Shown: piece by piece, positions 1-9,758 of the stretch | Layout: each line of letters opens with the position of its first letter | How positions within the stretch are numbered: position 1 is the first letter of the stretch | Assembly (NCBI GenBank): GCA_913058265.1 | Contig: CAJXPQ010000009.1 | Location: 1 to 64,000, forward strand | Length of the DNA: 64,000 nt | Source of the DNA: an uncultured Oligoflexia bacterium | GTDB taxonomy: Bacteria; Bdellovibrionota; Bacteriovoracia; Bacteriovoracales; Bacteriovoracaceae | Reading direction: 5' to 3' | Position numbers and translations under genes: made by a program | Notes under the pieces: generated by a model | Seen by the model: the letters and a program-made list of their open reading frames with translations, nothing else | What the model was told of the DNA's origin: nothing | The model's database searches: none

Positions 1-6
1 TATCTT

Positions 7-1188
7 ATGAAATCTAAACTTCTAAGAAATATCCCCGTCATCCATACCTTTAATTTCTTTTATATGTTTTTGATAATTATCCCTATTCTGATTCCATTCT
101 TTGAGAGCTTTGGACTAAGTATGTCCGAAATATTTATTACTCAAGCAGTTTTTGGTATTGCTATGGCCTTATTTGAGATCCCTTCTGCCTATTTAGGTGA
201 CCTGTGGGGAAGAAAGAATATTCTATTGCTAGGATCATTCATTACTGGTGTTGGATTTACTTTTCTGTTTCTTGCAAACGGTTTTTGGAGTTTAATTTTT
301 TATGAAATCTTGCTTGCTATAGGTGCTAGTTTTGTTTCAGGTGCCGACTTATCTGTTTTATATGATTCTATTGATGAGAAAAATATAGAGCTGAGAGTAC
401 GTTCTCTTGGTAATATGCAGAGTTTTAAATTAGTCGGGGAAGCTATTGCTGGTGTTCTTTGTAGCCTCGTTCTTTATTTTTCCAGTTATAGTACTGTTGT
501 GACGATTCAAGTAATTGTGGGGTGGTTTCCATTTATTTTAACTTTCTATTTAATAGAGCCACCAATAGAGCGCATGAAAAAAGATTCTCATCGGGAGAAT
601 TTCAAAGAGATTATTCGACATATCTTTAAGAAAGACTCGCTCTTATCTTTAATTTTTTTTAATACAGTTCTTTGGTCACTTTCCACATTTTGTGCTGTTT
701 GGATTATTCAGAAGTATTGGCTCACAAGTGGTGTTGAAATTTATCAGTTAGGTATACTATGGGGTGCATGTAATTTAATTGCTGCGATCACTGGTCGACT
801 GGCCAGGCGAATTGAACTTGGATTGGGCATTAAGCACACACTGAATTTTATGTGTATATTGCCTGTAGTTGCGTATATTACTATGAGCCTGTCTCAAAGC
901 ATGTTGGCGGTATCGGTGGTTGCACTTTTTTATGTCTCACGTGGAATTAATAGCGTTATTATGAAGGATGCGTATAACAGTCGTTTACCGTCAAGGTTTA
1001 GAAATACTGCGAACTCACTTATGTCCCTTGTTTTTAGAGGTACTTTTTTTATCATAGGCCCTCTAATTGGTTTCTCAATCGATAATTTTGGACTTGATAA
1101 TACCCTTCTATCCTTGGGTCTATGTTTCGCATTATGCTATCTATTTATGATGCTTCCTTTAATATACAAAATAGGGTTAAATAAATAA
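7..1188 (+). CDS. MFS family transporter
   Basis: About 393 residues with roughly twelve hydrophobic segments, the usual size and layout of a major facilitator superfamily permease in the inner membrane. The loop between TM2 and TM3 carries a motif-A-like sequence (GDLWGRKNILL, about residues 65-75). The substrate cannot be read from sequence. The stop overlaps the start of the glutaminase gene by one base (TAATG), so the two are co-translated. Glutamine/glutamate-related transport is therefore possible but only inferred from position. The six bases before the ATG contain no stop, so a slightly earlier start outside the window cannot be excluded. Confidence 0.85.
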   Translation: MKSKLLRNIPVIHTFNFFYMFLIIIPILIPFFESFGLSMSEIFITQAVFGIAMALFEIPSAYLGDLWGRKNILLLGSFITGVGFTFLFLANGFWSLIFYEILLAIGASFVSGADLSVLYDSIDEKNIELRVRSLGNMQSFKLVGEAIAGVLCSLVLYFSSYSTVVTIQVIVGWFPFILTFYLIEPPIERMKKDSHRENFKEIIRHIFKKDSLLSLIFFNTVLWSLSTFCAVWIIQKYWLTSGVEIYQLGILWGACNLIAAITGRLARRIELGLGIKHTLNFMCILPVVAYITMSLSQSMLAVSVVALFYVSRGINSVIMKDAYNSRLPSRFRNTANSLMSLVFRGTFFIIGPLIGFSIDNFGLDNTLLSLGLCFALCYLFMMLPLIYKIGLNK

Positions 1189-2120
1189 TGGATATAAATG
1201 ATTACGATGTAAAAAATATACTGAAACTTATTTCTGAAGATGTTCAAAAATATGTAGGTCGTGGATCTGTTGCGAGTTATATTCCTTTATTGGCAAAAGC
1301 TAATCCAAAATCTTTTGCCTTAACATTGATAGATAAAAACATGGAAATTCATACTGTTGGTGATGATTGTACTGAATTTTCTATTCAATCTGTGTCAAAG
1401 GTTTTTACTCTAACAATGGCGTTAAATCTCGTTGATGAAGAGGTTTGGGGCAGGATGGATCGCGAACCCTCAGGTAAAGCATTTGATTCACTAGTGCACC
1501 TTGAAGAGCATAATGGGATCCCCGCGAATCCATTTGTTAATTCTGGAGCAATTGTACTTGCTGATATTTTAATCACCGCTCTTGGTGATCAGGCAGTTCC
1601 TGAATTTTTAAAATTCATGAGAAAAGTCAGTGGTAATCCTGAGCTAAAGATTAATCAAGAAGTTTATCAATGTGAAAAAGATACTGGCTTTAAAAACTAT
1701 TCATTCGGTCATTATATTAAAAGTTATGGCAATATTGAGAATGATGTCGATCTTGTCTTAGATGCTTATTTTCAATTTTGTTCTTTAGATATTACTAATA
1801 TTGATCTCTGTCGTTCTTTCTACTTTTTAATGAATCAAGGTGTCTCAATTCTTGGTGAGCGAGTAACCACTCACAGACACTGCAAACGTATAAATTCAAT
1901 AATGTTTACCTGTGGAACATATGATGAGGTTGGAGAGTTTGCCTACACGGTAGGACTTCCCGTTAAAAGCGGTGTGAGTGGTGCTATCGGTGGTTGTCTG
2001 CCAGACCAATATGCTGTGAGTGTGTGGTCTCCAGAACTGAACAAGAAAGGTAACTCTTTTCTTGGGCATAAGGCGCTAGAGGCACTGACAACGATGCTGG
2101 ATAAGAGCTATCTAAGTTAA
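1188..2120 (+). CDS. glsA: Glutaminase (serine-dependent, beta-lactamase-like fold)
   Basis: 310 residues, the normal length of bacterial glutaminase, which hydrolyses L-glutamine to glutamate and ammonia in the cytoplasm. The S-x-x-K catalytic pair is visible as SVSK (Ser68, Lys71). Other family motifs are NPFVNSGAI and GVSGAIGGCLP near the C terminus. It overlaps the upstream transporter by one base and is probably translationally coupled to it. About 160 AT-rich bases without a gene follow before the next CDS. Confidence 0.93.
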   Translation: MDINDYDVKNILKLISEDVQKYVGRGSVASYIPLLAKANPKSFALTLIDKNMEIHTVGDDCTEFSIQSVSKVFTLTMALNLVDEEVWGRMDREPSGKAFDSLVHLEEHNGIPANPFVNSGAIVLADILITALGDQAVPEFLKFMRKVSGNPELKINQEVYQCEKDTGFKNYSFGHYIKSYGNIENDVDLVLDAYFQFCSLDITNIDLCRSFYFLMNQGVSILGERVTTHRHCKRINSIMFTCGTYDEVGEFAYTVGLPVKSGVSGAIGGCLPDQYAVSVWSPELNKKGNSFLGHKALEALTTMLDKSYLS

Positions 2121-2280
2121 AATCTTTATCACCTAATATCGTCTATATTCTATACAATTCTTTATTACTTACCCAATTATATGTTTTTAAATCTCCTAGG
2201 TTGTTTAAATATAATGAACAACTTGGCATATATATTGCTTCATATGTAGTATATTTAGTAATTTTTTTATAGGAGTTTAG

Positions 2281-3828
2281 ATGAAACATTTGATTTCAGG
2301 ATTATTAATTTTATCTTCATTGTCAGTATTTGCAGGCAATTTATCTGATTCAATACCTTATCCGTTTTATGAAGTACAAAAAACAGTTGATGGTAAAGAT
2401 AATAAAATTCAATTATTAGATCATGGTGTGGCTTCACTTCAAAAGCGAATTGATATCATTCGTAATGCTAAGAAAAACATAGAGGTTGAATATTTTATTT
2501 ACGCCACTGATACATCTGCAAAATTATTAACGTTAGAGTTGGTCGATGCTGCGAAAAGAGGTGTTAAAGTAAGAATGCTTATTGATAAATCAATGGCTGT
2601 TTTTGTGTTTAATGAATTTTATGCAAAAGCACTCTCTGTACATGGTATTGAGGTAAGTTACTATAATGCCTCTCCATTAATTCAAGTTTCAAGTATCAAT
2701 TTTCGAAATCATAGAAAACTTATTTCAGTTGATGATAAATTCGCAATTACGGGCGGAAGAAATGTGGAAGATGATTATTATGACCTGTCACCTGACTTTA
2801 ATTTTTTAGATAGAGATATCTATGTTGAAGGTCCTATTGTAAAGACTATAAGGGATTCCTTTGATGAATATTTTAATTCAATGGCTACAGAAAAAGCCAT
2901 CTTACCTGAGAAACCGGCGAGTATTATTACTAAAAAAGTTAAGCGTTTGGGTGGCAAGGTCACATACAATAAGGAAGTAGATAACTCAGAAAATGTTAAA
3001 ATATACGAAGATAAGATGAAGGTTGCTGAGGATTTTCTTGTGAGAACGAATGACGATGTATCCCTTTTGCAAAGTATAAATTCAGAGGGAACTCCAATCC
3101 TAAATCTTGCTGAGATCTACTCTTGTCCTGAGATTACATATTCTACAGATAGACCAGGTGGAACTTTCTGGCGACGATTGGTTGACGATTATTCAGATGA
3201 TTATAGATATCTTCGAAAAACTCTTTTTGATAAAGTTAATGCCGTGGATAAGGGAGTATTACTTTCATCTCCGTACCTTATTAATAATGGTTATTCACAG
3301 TCTCTAATGAAGAGTTTAATGGATAGAGGTTTAGATATTACTACCTATACAAACTCTCTCGCTTCAACGGATGCAGTTTATGTTGCAGCTAACCTCTATA
3401 AAGATATTAGTGCTTGGGCAAAATCTGGTATCAATATTTATTTACACTCTGGTGAGTATATTGATCAGGATGGAATTGTGAATAGCAAGGTTAAAACCGC
3501 CAAGTGGGGAACTCACTCTAAGACTCATATTTATGATTATATTGATGACACCCAATCAGAGATAATGGTTGGTACTTATAATATTGATAATCGTTCGAAT
3601 CATTACAACTCCGAGATGGCAATTTTCTGTAAAGGAAATGTAAGACTCACTAAAGAGTTGCGTTATAGTATCCTCTCAAGAATGAATGAGGGAATGAAGG
3701 TTGATAGCGATCTTACAGCAACAACTAAGACGGGCAAAAAAGTTGAAATTTACGGTGCCAATAAAGATGACTTAATGTTGATGAGACTTATATCCTTGCC
3801 TTCATGGCTCTTAAGGCCACTTCTTTAG
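2281..3828 (+). CDS. Secreted phospholipase D-family (HKD) protein
   Basis: 515 residues with a signal peptide (hydrophobic stretch 4-16, cleavage likely after VFAG). Both HKD motifs are complete: H144-x-K146-x4-D151 in NHRKLISVDD and H412-x-K414-x4-D419 in THSKTHIYDY, each followed by a typical GGRN- or GTYNIDNRS-like stretch. The enzyme should form a two-half phosphodiesterase active site outside the cytoplasm. Likely substrates are phospholipids or cardiolipin-type lipids, and a nuclease is possible. An AGGAG precedes the ATG, and a strong terminator follows, so it looks monocistronic. In a predatory bacterium such an enzyme could act on prey membranes, but nothing in the sequence proves this. 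Confidence 0.85.
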   Translation: MKHLISGLLILSSLSVFAGNLSDSIPYPFYEVQKTVDGKDNKIQLLDHGVASLQKRIDIIRNAKKNIEVEYFIYATDTSAKLLTLELVDAAKRGVKVRMLIDKSMAVFVFNEFYAKALSVHGIEVSYYNASPLIQVSSINFRNHRKLISVDDKFAITGGRNVEDDYYDLSPDFNFLDRDIYVEGPIVKTIRDSFDEYFNSMATEKAILPEKPASIITKKVKRLGGKVTYNKEVDNSENVKIYEDKMKVAEDFLVRTNDDVSLLQSINSEGTPILNLAEIYSCPEITYSTDRPGGTFWRRLVDDYSDDYRYLRKTLFDKVNAVDKGVLLSSPYLINNGYSQSLMKSLMDRGLDITTYTNSLASTDAVYVAANLYKDISAWAKSGINIYLHSGEYIDQDGIVNSKVKTAKWGTHSKTHIYDYIDDTQSEIMVGTYNIDNRSNHYNSEMAIFCKGNVRLTKELRYSILSRMNEGMKVDSDLTATTKTGKKVEIYGANKDDLMLMRLISLPSWLLRPLL

Positions 3829-3852
3829 TTTAATTAATAAATTTTGATATCT

Positions 3853-3888
3853 AAAAAGGCTTCCATCATATTAAGAAGCCTTTTTTAT
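3853..3888 (+). terminator. Rho-independent terminator after the phospholipase D gene
   Basis: An 11-bp perfect inverted repeat (AAAAAGGCTTC ... GAAGCCTTTTT) with an 11-base loop ends in a run of T. It lies 25 bases after the stop codon. Confidence 0.85.
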
Positions 3889-3913
3889 TGTTTATTCATC
3901 TTCTCAGGTTTAC

Positions 3914-3936
3914 AATGCTCCTCCTCAGGGAGCATT
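3914..3936 (+). promoter_or_regulatory. Hairpin that buries the OPT transporter ribosome binding site
   Basis: AATGCTCC (3914-3921) pairs perfectly with GGAGCATT (3929-3936) across a 7-base loop. The Shine-Dalgarno GGGAG (3928-3932) lies almost entirely in the second arm, five bases before the ATG. If formed in the mRNA, it would block ribosome entry. Regulation is inferred; the complementarity is visible. Confidence 0.5.
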
Positions 3937-3937
3937 T

Positions 3938-5782
3938 ATGAAACAAGAAAATATTAAAGAGTTTACTATTACGGCAGTGTTGTTAGGTATTGTGATTGGC
4001 GTCATAATGACAGCTGCAAATGTATATCTAGGTCTTTACGCCGGTATGACAGTTTCAGCTTCAATACCTGCAGCTGTTATCGCTATGGGAGTTTATAAAG
4101 GATTCTTAAAAACAGATTCAGTTCATCAAAGTAATATTGTTCAGACTATGGCATCCGCTGGAGAGTCCTTGGCCGCCGGTGTTATATTCACTCTTCCTGC
4201 GCTTGTCCTGGTCGGCGCTTGGACTGAGTTTGAATTCTGGCCCACAACTTTGATTGCTATGTCCGGTGGTTTGCTCGGAATTATGTTTATGATTCCCCTT
4301 AGAAAAGCACTTATTCAAAATGAAGAAGAACTTACATATCCAGAAGGGGTGGCCTGTGCCACAGTCCTTAATTCAGGTTCTGTAGAGTCAGGTAAAGACG
4401 GCTTTTATACAATTATAAAAGGTTTATTTATTGGTGCCGGCTTTAAATTTTTAGCTTCCGGTCTAAAGCTTATTGCAGGGTCTGTTGAGATTGCCAAGAA
4501 AGTAAAAGGGGCCAGTCTATTTTTTGGTCTGGACATTTCGCCAGCACTTCTAGCAGTTGGTTATATTGTTAAAATTGAAGTTGCAAGTTTAGTTATGATT
4601 GGTGGCGGGATTGGTTTCTTTTTGGTTATACCATTCCTTGGAACACCTTTTGGTACTGAAGATCTCTCTGCACTTGATCTTGCATGGACTCTATGGTCTA
4701 CAGAGGTTCGTTACCTAGGAGTCGGAGCCATGATTACCGGTGGTCTATGGTCAATCGTTTCTGTGCGTAAAGGTATTGCTGATGGAATTAGAGGTTTAAG
4801 AGATATGAGTAGTTCTAACAAAGAAACGGTTCGAACTGAGACTGATATGCCGTTAATGGGAATCGTTGTGATTATGCTTCTTTGCTTTTTTATAATGGTA
4901 GGACTTTATAATTCAATGATTGGTAATCTTGGGATTACACTAATTACGACAGTACTAATGATTATTTGTTCTTTCTTATTTGTTGCAGTTTCTAGTTATA
5001 TTGTAGGTCTAGTTGGTAGTTCGAATAATCCTGTTTCTGGGATGACAATATCTGCTCTTTTGGTTTCAGCAGCATTATTTCTTGTTCTTGGATATCACGG
5101 ACAATCTGCAATCCTTGCAACTCTTGGTGTCGCAGCAGTTGTTTGCTGTGCTGCCTGTACTGCGGGAGATTGCTCGCAAGATTTAAAGACTGGTTACCTT
5201 ATTGGTGCCACACCGAAGTATCAACAATACGCTCAAATAATTGGTGTTTGTATCCCAGCATTTGTTATTGCTCCGGTACTTACTATTCTTCATCAAGCAT
5301 ATGGAATTGGAGATGGTCTTAAAGCTCCTCAGGCAACTTTATTTGCTTCCATAACTAAAGCACTTTTTGGCCAAGGAACTCTTCCTTACAATATGGTCAT
5401 TTATGGAGCCTTGTTTGGTGCGTTAATTATTTTTATTGATTCGATATTCCTTAAAGGTAAGAAATTTCGCTTACACCTTATGCCACTTGCAGTTGGTATA
5501 TATCTTCCTGTTACTCTTGCTATCCCTATTTTCATTGGTGGTTTGATTAGATATTTTATAGACAAGAAGCTGCCGAATAGAGATGAGAGTAAGAATAAAG
5601 GTGTCTTGCTTGGTTCTGGCTTTATTGCCGGTGAAGCAATTATGGGTGTTGTGATAGCTATTGTTATCTATAACTTCGGAGATATTCTCGTGGTTAAGGC
5701 ACAAGGATTTTTGGTTGAGATCTTTTCTATAGTCGCTTTCTGTGCACTTACGTCCTATTTATATCGTGTTGCAAAAAAGTAA
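3938..5782 (+). CDS. OPT family oligopeptide transporter
   Basis: 614 residues, nearly all hydrophobic, with more than a dozen membrane segments. Glycine-rich loops such as NPVSGMTISALLV and CTAGDCSQDLKTGYLIGATP are typical of the bacterial OPT family, inner-membrane symporters for oligopeptides or metal chelates. It stands alone between a terminator and the fatty-acid/olefin operon. Peptide uptake would suit a proteolytic lifestyle (inference). The start is supported by GGGAG five bases upstream, which is itself inside a hairpin. Confidence 0.9.
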   Translation: MKQENIKEFTITAVLLGIVIGVIMTAANVYLGLYAGMTVSASIPAAVIAMGVYKGFLKTDSVHQSNIVQTMASAGESLAAGVIFTLPALVLVGAWTEFEFWPTTLIAMSGGLLGIMFMIPLRKALIQNEEELTYPEGVACATVLNSGSVESGKDGFYTIIKGLFIGAGFKFLASGLKLIAGSVEIAKKVKGASLFFGLDISPALLAVGYIVKIEVASLVMIGGGIGFFLVIPFLGTPFGTEDLSALDLAWTLWSTEVRYLGVGAMITGGLWSIVSVRKGIADGIRGLRDMSSSNKETVRTETDMPLMGIVVIMLLCFFIMVGLYNSMIGNLGITLITTVLMIICSFLFVAVSSYIVGLVGSSNNPVSGMTISALLVSAALFLVLGYHGQSAILATLGVAAVVCCAACTAGDCSQDLKTGYLIGATPKYQQYAQIIGVCIPAFVIAPVLTILHQAYGIGDGLKAPQATLFASITKALFGQGTLPYNMVIYGALFGALIIFIDSIFLKGKKFRLHLMPLAVGIYLPVTLAIPIFIGGLIRYFIDKKLPNRDESKNKGVLLGSGFIAGEAIMGVVIAIVIYNFGDILVVKAQGFLVEIFSIVAFCALTSYLYRVAKK

Positions 5783-5844
5783 AACATCTAGCTCTTTTAG
5801 GCAAGTTAGTGTTTAATGGAGCAGCTTAATTTAATAGGTATTAT

Positions 5845-7074
5845 ATGACTAAAAGAATTGTAATTACAGGCATAGGTTTAACATCTCCAATTGGAAATAA
5901 CCTAGGTGAAATGCGTACTAACCTTATTGAAGGTAAGAGTGGTATTGCTGAAACTGATATCCGTTATATGGGAAAAAGACCTGCTGGATTATGTGACTTT
6001 GATGAATTTAAATATCAAAAGAAAAAAATGCGTAGACGGGGTACTCGAGCAGGCTCTATAGGAATATATTGTGCTAACGAAGCATTAGCTGATGCAGGTA
6101 TTACAGTTGATGATAGTAATAGAAATGATATTGGTGTTTTTATTGGACTAACTGAACATGGAAATGTTGAGACGGAAGAAGAAATTTATCAAATGCATGA
6201 GAATGACCTTGATTATAGACTTTGGTCGATTCACCATAATCCAAGAACGGTATCAAATTCACCTGCTGGTGAAATTACTTTAAATTTAGGAATTCACGGT
6301 CCACATTTTACCGTTGGTGCAGCTTGTGCTGGTGGAAATATGGGACTTATTCAAGGTGTTCAACAAATACTTTTAGGCGAGGTTGAAACAGCTCTTTGTG
6401 GTGGCTTGAGTGAGTCACCTGCTACCTTTGGTATCTTTGCTGCTTTTAATGCTCAAGGCGCATTGGGGTCACACCCTAAGGATGCATCACTTGCATCTAG
6501 GCCATTATGTGAAACAAGAAATGGTATTACTATCGCTGAGGGTGGTTGTGTTTATCATATTGAAACTTTAGAGAGTGCAGAGAAAAGAAACGCGAAGATC
6601 TATGGAGAAATACTTGCGTATTCTTATAATTCAGACGGGACAGATTTTGTCTTACCAAATAGTGAGAGACAAATTCAGTGCATGAATAAGGCGCTCGATA
6701 GAGCAAACCTTACTGTCGAAGATATTGACATTGTTAATCTTCATGCAACTGGTACCGTTATGGGTGACATTAACGAAGTCAAAGCTGTTAGCGAAGTTTT
6801 TAATGAAAGTAAGAATACTTATATAAACTTCACTAAAGGTCATATCGGACACACTATGGGGGCGGCCGGAGCATTAGAGCTTGCTGGAAACTTACCAAGT
6901 TTTGAAGATGGTATCGTTCACCCAGGAATAAATGTAGTAAAACTAGATCCTAATTGCGAAATGAATAATCTTGTAATAAACAAAGCAATTGAGACAAATG
7001 ATATTGATATTATACTTAATAATTCCTTTGGAATGTTAGGGATAAACTCAACAGTGATAATTCGTAAAATATAA
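5845..7074 (+). CDS. Beta-ketoacyl-ACP synthase (KAS I/II, FabF-like)
   Basis: 409 residues of thiolase fold. The decarboxylating condensation triad is intact: Cys161 in GAACAGGN, His300 in NLHATGT and His336 in GHIGHTMGAAGA, with Lys331. It should therefore be an active elongating ketosynthase and not a chain-length factor. It should extend acyl-ACP by two carbons using malonyl-ACP. It is the first gene of an operon running through an ACP, a CrtI-like enzyme and oleABCD, so it is probably dedicated to that pathway and not the housekeeping FabF. The active-site and C-terminal glycine-rich motifs differ in detail from housekeeping FabF (AACAGG for TACASG, NSFGMLG for NSFGFGG). Confidence 0.9.
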   Translation: MTKRIVITGIGLTSPIGNNLGEMRTNLIEGKSGIAETDIRYMGKRPAGLCDFDEFKYQKKKMRRRGTRAGSIGIYCANEALADAGITVDDSNRNDIGVFIGLTEHGNVETEEEIYQMHENDLDYRLWSIHHNPRTVSNSPAGEITLNLGIHGPHFTVGAACAGGNMGLIQGVQQILLGEVETALCGGLSESPATFGIFAAFNAQGALGSHPKDASLASRPLCETRNGITIAEGGCVYHIETLESAEKRNAKIYGEILAYSYNSDGTDFVLPNSERQIQCMNKALDRANLTVEDIDIVNLHATGTVMGDINEVKAVSEVFNESKNTYINFTKGHIGHTMGAAGALELAGNLPSFEDGIVHPGINVVKLDPNCEMNNLVINKAIETNDIDIILNNSFGMLGINSTVIIRKI

Positions 7075-7086
7075 TAGGAGAATATA

Positions 7087-7332
7087 ATGAGTACAGTCGA
7101 CGTTAAACAAGTTGTTTTAGATATAATTGCTGATGTAGCGCCAGATGAAGATCTTTCTACTTTAAAATCATCTGATGCTTTAAGAGAACAATTAGACCTA
7201 GACTCAATGGATTTTCTAGATATCGTCATGGAATTAAGAAAACGCCACAAAGTTGAAGTTCCTTCTGAAGACTATTCTCACCTTGCATCTCTTGATAGTT
7301 GTGTCGCTTACCTAACTCCAAAGTTCGCATAG
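7087..7332 (+). CDS. Acyl carrier protein
   Basis: 81-residue acidic protein with the phosphopantetheine attachment site at Ser40 in LDLDSMDFLD, the expected place between helices 1 and 2. An AGGAG sits seven bases before the ATG. It lies 12 bases after the ketosynthase and 6 bases before the CrtI-like gene. It is presumably the private carrier on which the cluster's acyl chain is built and modified before OleA takes it. No phosphopantetheinyl transferase is present in the window. Confidence 0.93.
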   Translation: MSTVDVKQVVLDIIADVAPDEDLSTLKSSDALREQLDLDSMDFLDIVMELRKRHKVEVPSEDYSHLASLDSCVAYLTPKFA

Positions 7333-7338
7333 TTTACT

Positions 7339-8742
7339 ATGGCCAATAATTACGATGCTATTATTGTTGGTGCAGGAATGTCTGGACTAGCTGCAGGTAT
7401 TAGACTGGCCATGTTTAATAAAAAAGTGGTCATCCTGGAACAGCATACTATTGCCGGCGGATTAAACTCATATTACTCGCGAAGAATTAAATCAACAAAA
7501 GAAATTATTCACTTTGACGTCGGTCTACACGCATTAACTAACTTTGCTAAAAGAGGAGAGAGAGGTAAACCCCTTACAAAACTTCTTAAGCAATTACGAT
7601 TTGCCTATACAGATTTCAATCTTAAAGAACAAAGTCATTCAGTTATAAAGTTTGCCTCTGCAGAATTAAAATTTTCTAATGACTTTGATTTGTTACGGTC
7701 TGAAGTAGCGGCCGTTTTCCCTACTGAGATTGATAATTTTGATAAGTTTGTTAAACACGTTCTTGATTATAATGAATTGGATCTTTCAGCTTCGTATATT
7801 CCCTCAAGATCTGTTCTTGAAAAATTCTTTTATGAACCATTATTGCGCGAAATGATTATTGCTCCACTTCTTATTTATGGCTCTGCTTGGGAGAATGATA
7901 TGGATTTTTCTCAATTCGTCATTATGTTTAAGGCGCTATACTGCGAAGGCTTTTCTAGACCAGTGGGTGGGGTGAGAACAATTATAAGTTTACTGGAGGA
8001 GAGGTTTATTTCTCTTGGTGGTGAGCTCAGATATAGATCATCTGTTGAAAATATTTTAACAACACCCAATAAAAAAGTTGCAGGAGTAAGATTAAAAAAA
8101 GGGGAGGAACTTTTTTCAAACAAAATCTTCTCATCTGTTGGTCTTCCAGAAACTATGTCATTAACAGAGAATGATGACTCTCCCGCTGATATTGGTAATT
8201 TATCTTTTACGGAATCGATACTTGTTACAAAAGATAAAAGTTTTTTAAAAGATAACGATGCAACCATTGTATTTTATAACAAAAGTGATGAGTACCTTTA
8301 CCAAAAGTCTGCAAGCTATGCAGATTTATCTTCAGCTGTTTTCTGTATGCCAGATAATTATGATCGCGATGACTTAACTGGTAAGGGACATATTCGTGTC
8401 ACAAATATGGCCAACTTTTCTTTATGGGATGATCTGGAGAGAGAAGATTATCTAGTTGAAAAAAATAAAATTCTTGCAGATGCGATTGAGCTTAGTGGCA
8501 ATTTACTTAACCATAGTATTGAGCCAATCTTTACTGACATATTCACACCAAAAACAGTCAAAAAATATACTCGCCACTTCAATGGTACCGTCTATGGGTC
8601 TACTACTAAGTTGAAAGATGGACTTACTGAGGTAGATGGTCTCTATATTATCGGTACAGATCAAGGTTTCCTTGGTATTGTAGGGGCAATCTTAAGTGGG
8701 ATTTCAATGGCAAATTTACATGGCCTCATGGAGGTAAGATGA
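7339..8742 (+). CDS. CrtI/RetSat-like FAD oxidoreductase (phytoene desaturase superfamily)
   Basis: 467 residues. The N-terminal dinucleotide-binding motif is VGAGMSGLAAG, followed by an acidic strand end (LEQHTIAGG) and the superfamily's C-terminal FAD motif (GLYIIGTDQGFLGIVGAILSG). Relatives desaturate, isomerise or saturate conjugated polyenes (phytoene desaturase, retinol saturase). There is no carotenoid gene here. Its stop overlaps the oleA start (ATGA), so it is translated with OleA. I infer that it introduces, isomerises or removes double bases of unsaturation in the ACP-bound or released acyl chain used by OleA, that is, it acts on C=C bonds. Similar enzymes occur in the candidate ladderane clusters of anammox bacteria. 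Confidence 0.82.
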   Translation: MANNYDAIIVGAGMSGLAAGIRLAMFNKKVVILEQHTIAGGLNSYYSRRIKSTKEIIHFDVGLHALTNFAKRGERGKPLTKLLKQLRFAYTDFNLKEQSHSVIKFASAELKFSNDFDLLRSEVAAVFPTEIDNFDKFVKHVLDYNELDLSASYIPSRSVLEKFFYEPLLREMIIAPLLIYGSAWENDMDFSQFVIMFKALYCEGFSRPVGGVRTIISLLEERFISLGGELRYRSSVENILTTPNKKVAGVRLKKGEELFSNKIFSSVGLPETMSLTENDDSPADIGNLSFTESILVTKDKSFLKDNDATIVFYNKSDEYLYQKSASYADLSSAVFCMPDNYDRDDLTGKGHIRVTNMANFSLWDDLEREDYLVEKNKILADAIELSGNLLNHSIEPIFTDIFTPKTVKKYTRHFNGTVYGSTTKLKDGLTEVDGLYIIGTDQGFLGIVGAILSGISMANLHGLMEVR

Positions 8743-9758
8743 ATTTAGTAGGTACTGGCATTAAGGCGATTAACTTTTGTGAACCTGATGATTTTATAAC
8801 ATCAAGTTCTATTGAGTCTGAACTTGCAGATGTTTATGAAAGACTTAAACTCCCTGTCGGCCGTATTGAAATGCAAACAGGAGTTATATCAAGAGGTGTT
8901 TATCTAGAAAAAAATCCAAGTGATATTGCTTCTATCGCAGCTTCAAATCTGTTTTCTCAGGACGGAATTGATCCTGTCTCAATTGATCTCTTAATATATA
9001 CTGGTGTTTGTAGAGACTTCCTAGAGCCTTCTACTGCTAGTATGATCCATGATAACCTTAAGCTTCGCCCAGACTGTCAGTCTTTTGATTTATCAAATGC
9101 ATGCCTTGGATTTGTGAATGGAATGTCTCTGGCCGCAAGTCTTATTAAAGGTGGTTCTATTAAAAATGTTTTAGTCGTTACCGGTGAAAACTCAAAGCCT
9201 TTAATTGATTTTACTCTTAGAGCTATGAAAGATGAAAAACAAACAAGAAAATCTATAAAGAAATACTTTGCCAACTTTTCAATTGGATCTGCGGGAGTTG
9301 CTGCTGTTATAAGCGGTTCTGATCTACTTGGAGAGTTTACTACTTATTGTAGCCTATCCGATTCTTCTGCTAATAAACTTTGTCAGGGAAGCGGTAATCT
9401 TGAGGAGCTTGTTATGGAAACAGACTCTGAAGCATTAATGCAAAAAGGTATTTCTCTAGCAAAAACAAATTGGCTCTCTTTTTCTAAAGAAACAGATATG
9501 AAACAAAATGATTTTCAACATTTTATATGCCATCAAGTTGGAATTCACCATAGAGATTTTATGTACAAAAGTTTGGAGCTAGATTTAGCAAAAGACCATA
9601 CAACATTCGATCGTTACGGCAATACCGGCTCTGCTGCTTTACCTTTAACTCTTGCCAAGGCTTTTATGGGTAACAAATTAAAAAAACACGATGAGATTGC
9701 TATGCTTGGCATTGGCAGTGGTCTTCATACAATTATGATGGGAGTTAAGTGGTGTTAA
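8739..9758 (+). CDS. oleA: OleA, head-to-head acyl condensing enzyme
   Basis: 339-residue thiolase-superfamily protein. OleA joins two fatty acyl-CoA molecules in a non-decarboxylative Claisen condensation to a 2-alkyl-3-ketoacid. Visible catalytic residues: Cys122 in SNACLG, His265 in ICHQVG and Asn295 in YGNTGSAA. CRDFLEP (Glu96) matches the motif carrying the cross-dimer glutamate that acts as base in Xanthomonas OleA. The general KAS III enzyme FabH lacks this motif. Three more ole genes follow in canonical order, which makes the identity secure. The start overlaps the CrtI-like gene by four bases. Confidence 0.92.
   Translation: MNLVGTGIKAINFCEPDDFITSSSIESELADVYERLKLPVGRIEMQTGVISRGVYLEKNPSDIASIAASNLFSQDGIDPVSIDLLIYTGVCRDFLEPSTASMIHDNLKLRPDCQSFDLSNACLGFVNGMSLAASLIKGGSIKNVLVVTGENSKPLIDFTLRAMKDEKQTRKSIKKYFANFSIGSAGVAAVISGSDLLGEFTTYCSLSDSSANKLCQGSGNLEELVMETDSEALMQKGISLAKTNWLSFSKETDMKQNDFQHFICHQVGIHHRDFMYKSLELDLAKDHTTFDRYGNTGSAALPLTLAKAFMGNKLKKHDEIAMLGIGSGLHTIMMGVKWC

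Noticed and set aside
5845-7074. Ketosynthase as a chain-length factor (KS-beta) of a type II polyketide synthase
   Set aside because: The Cys-His-His triad and the lysine are all present, and no second KS partner is adjacent.
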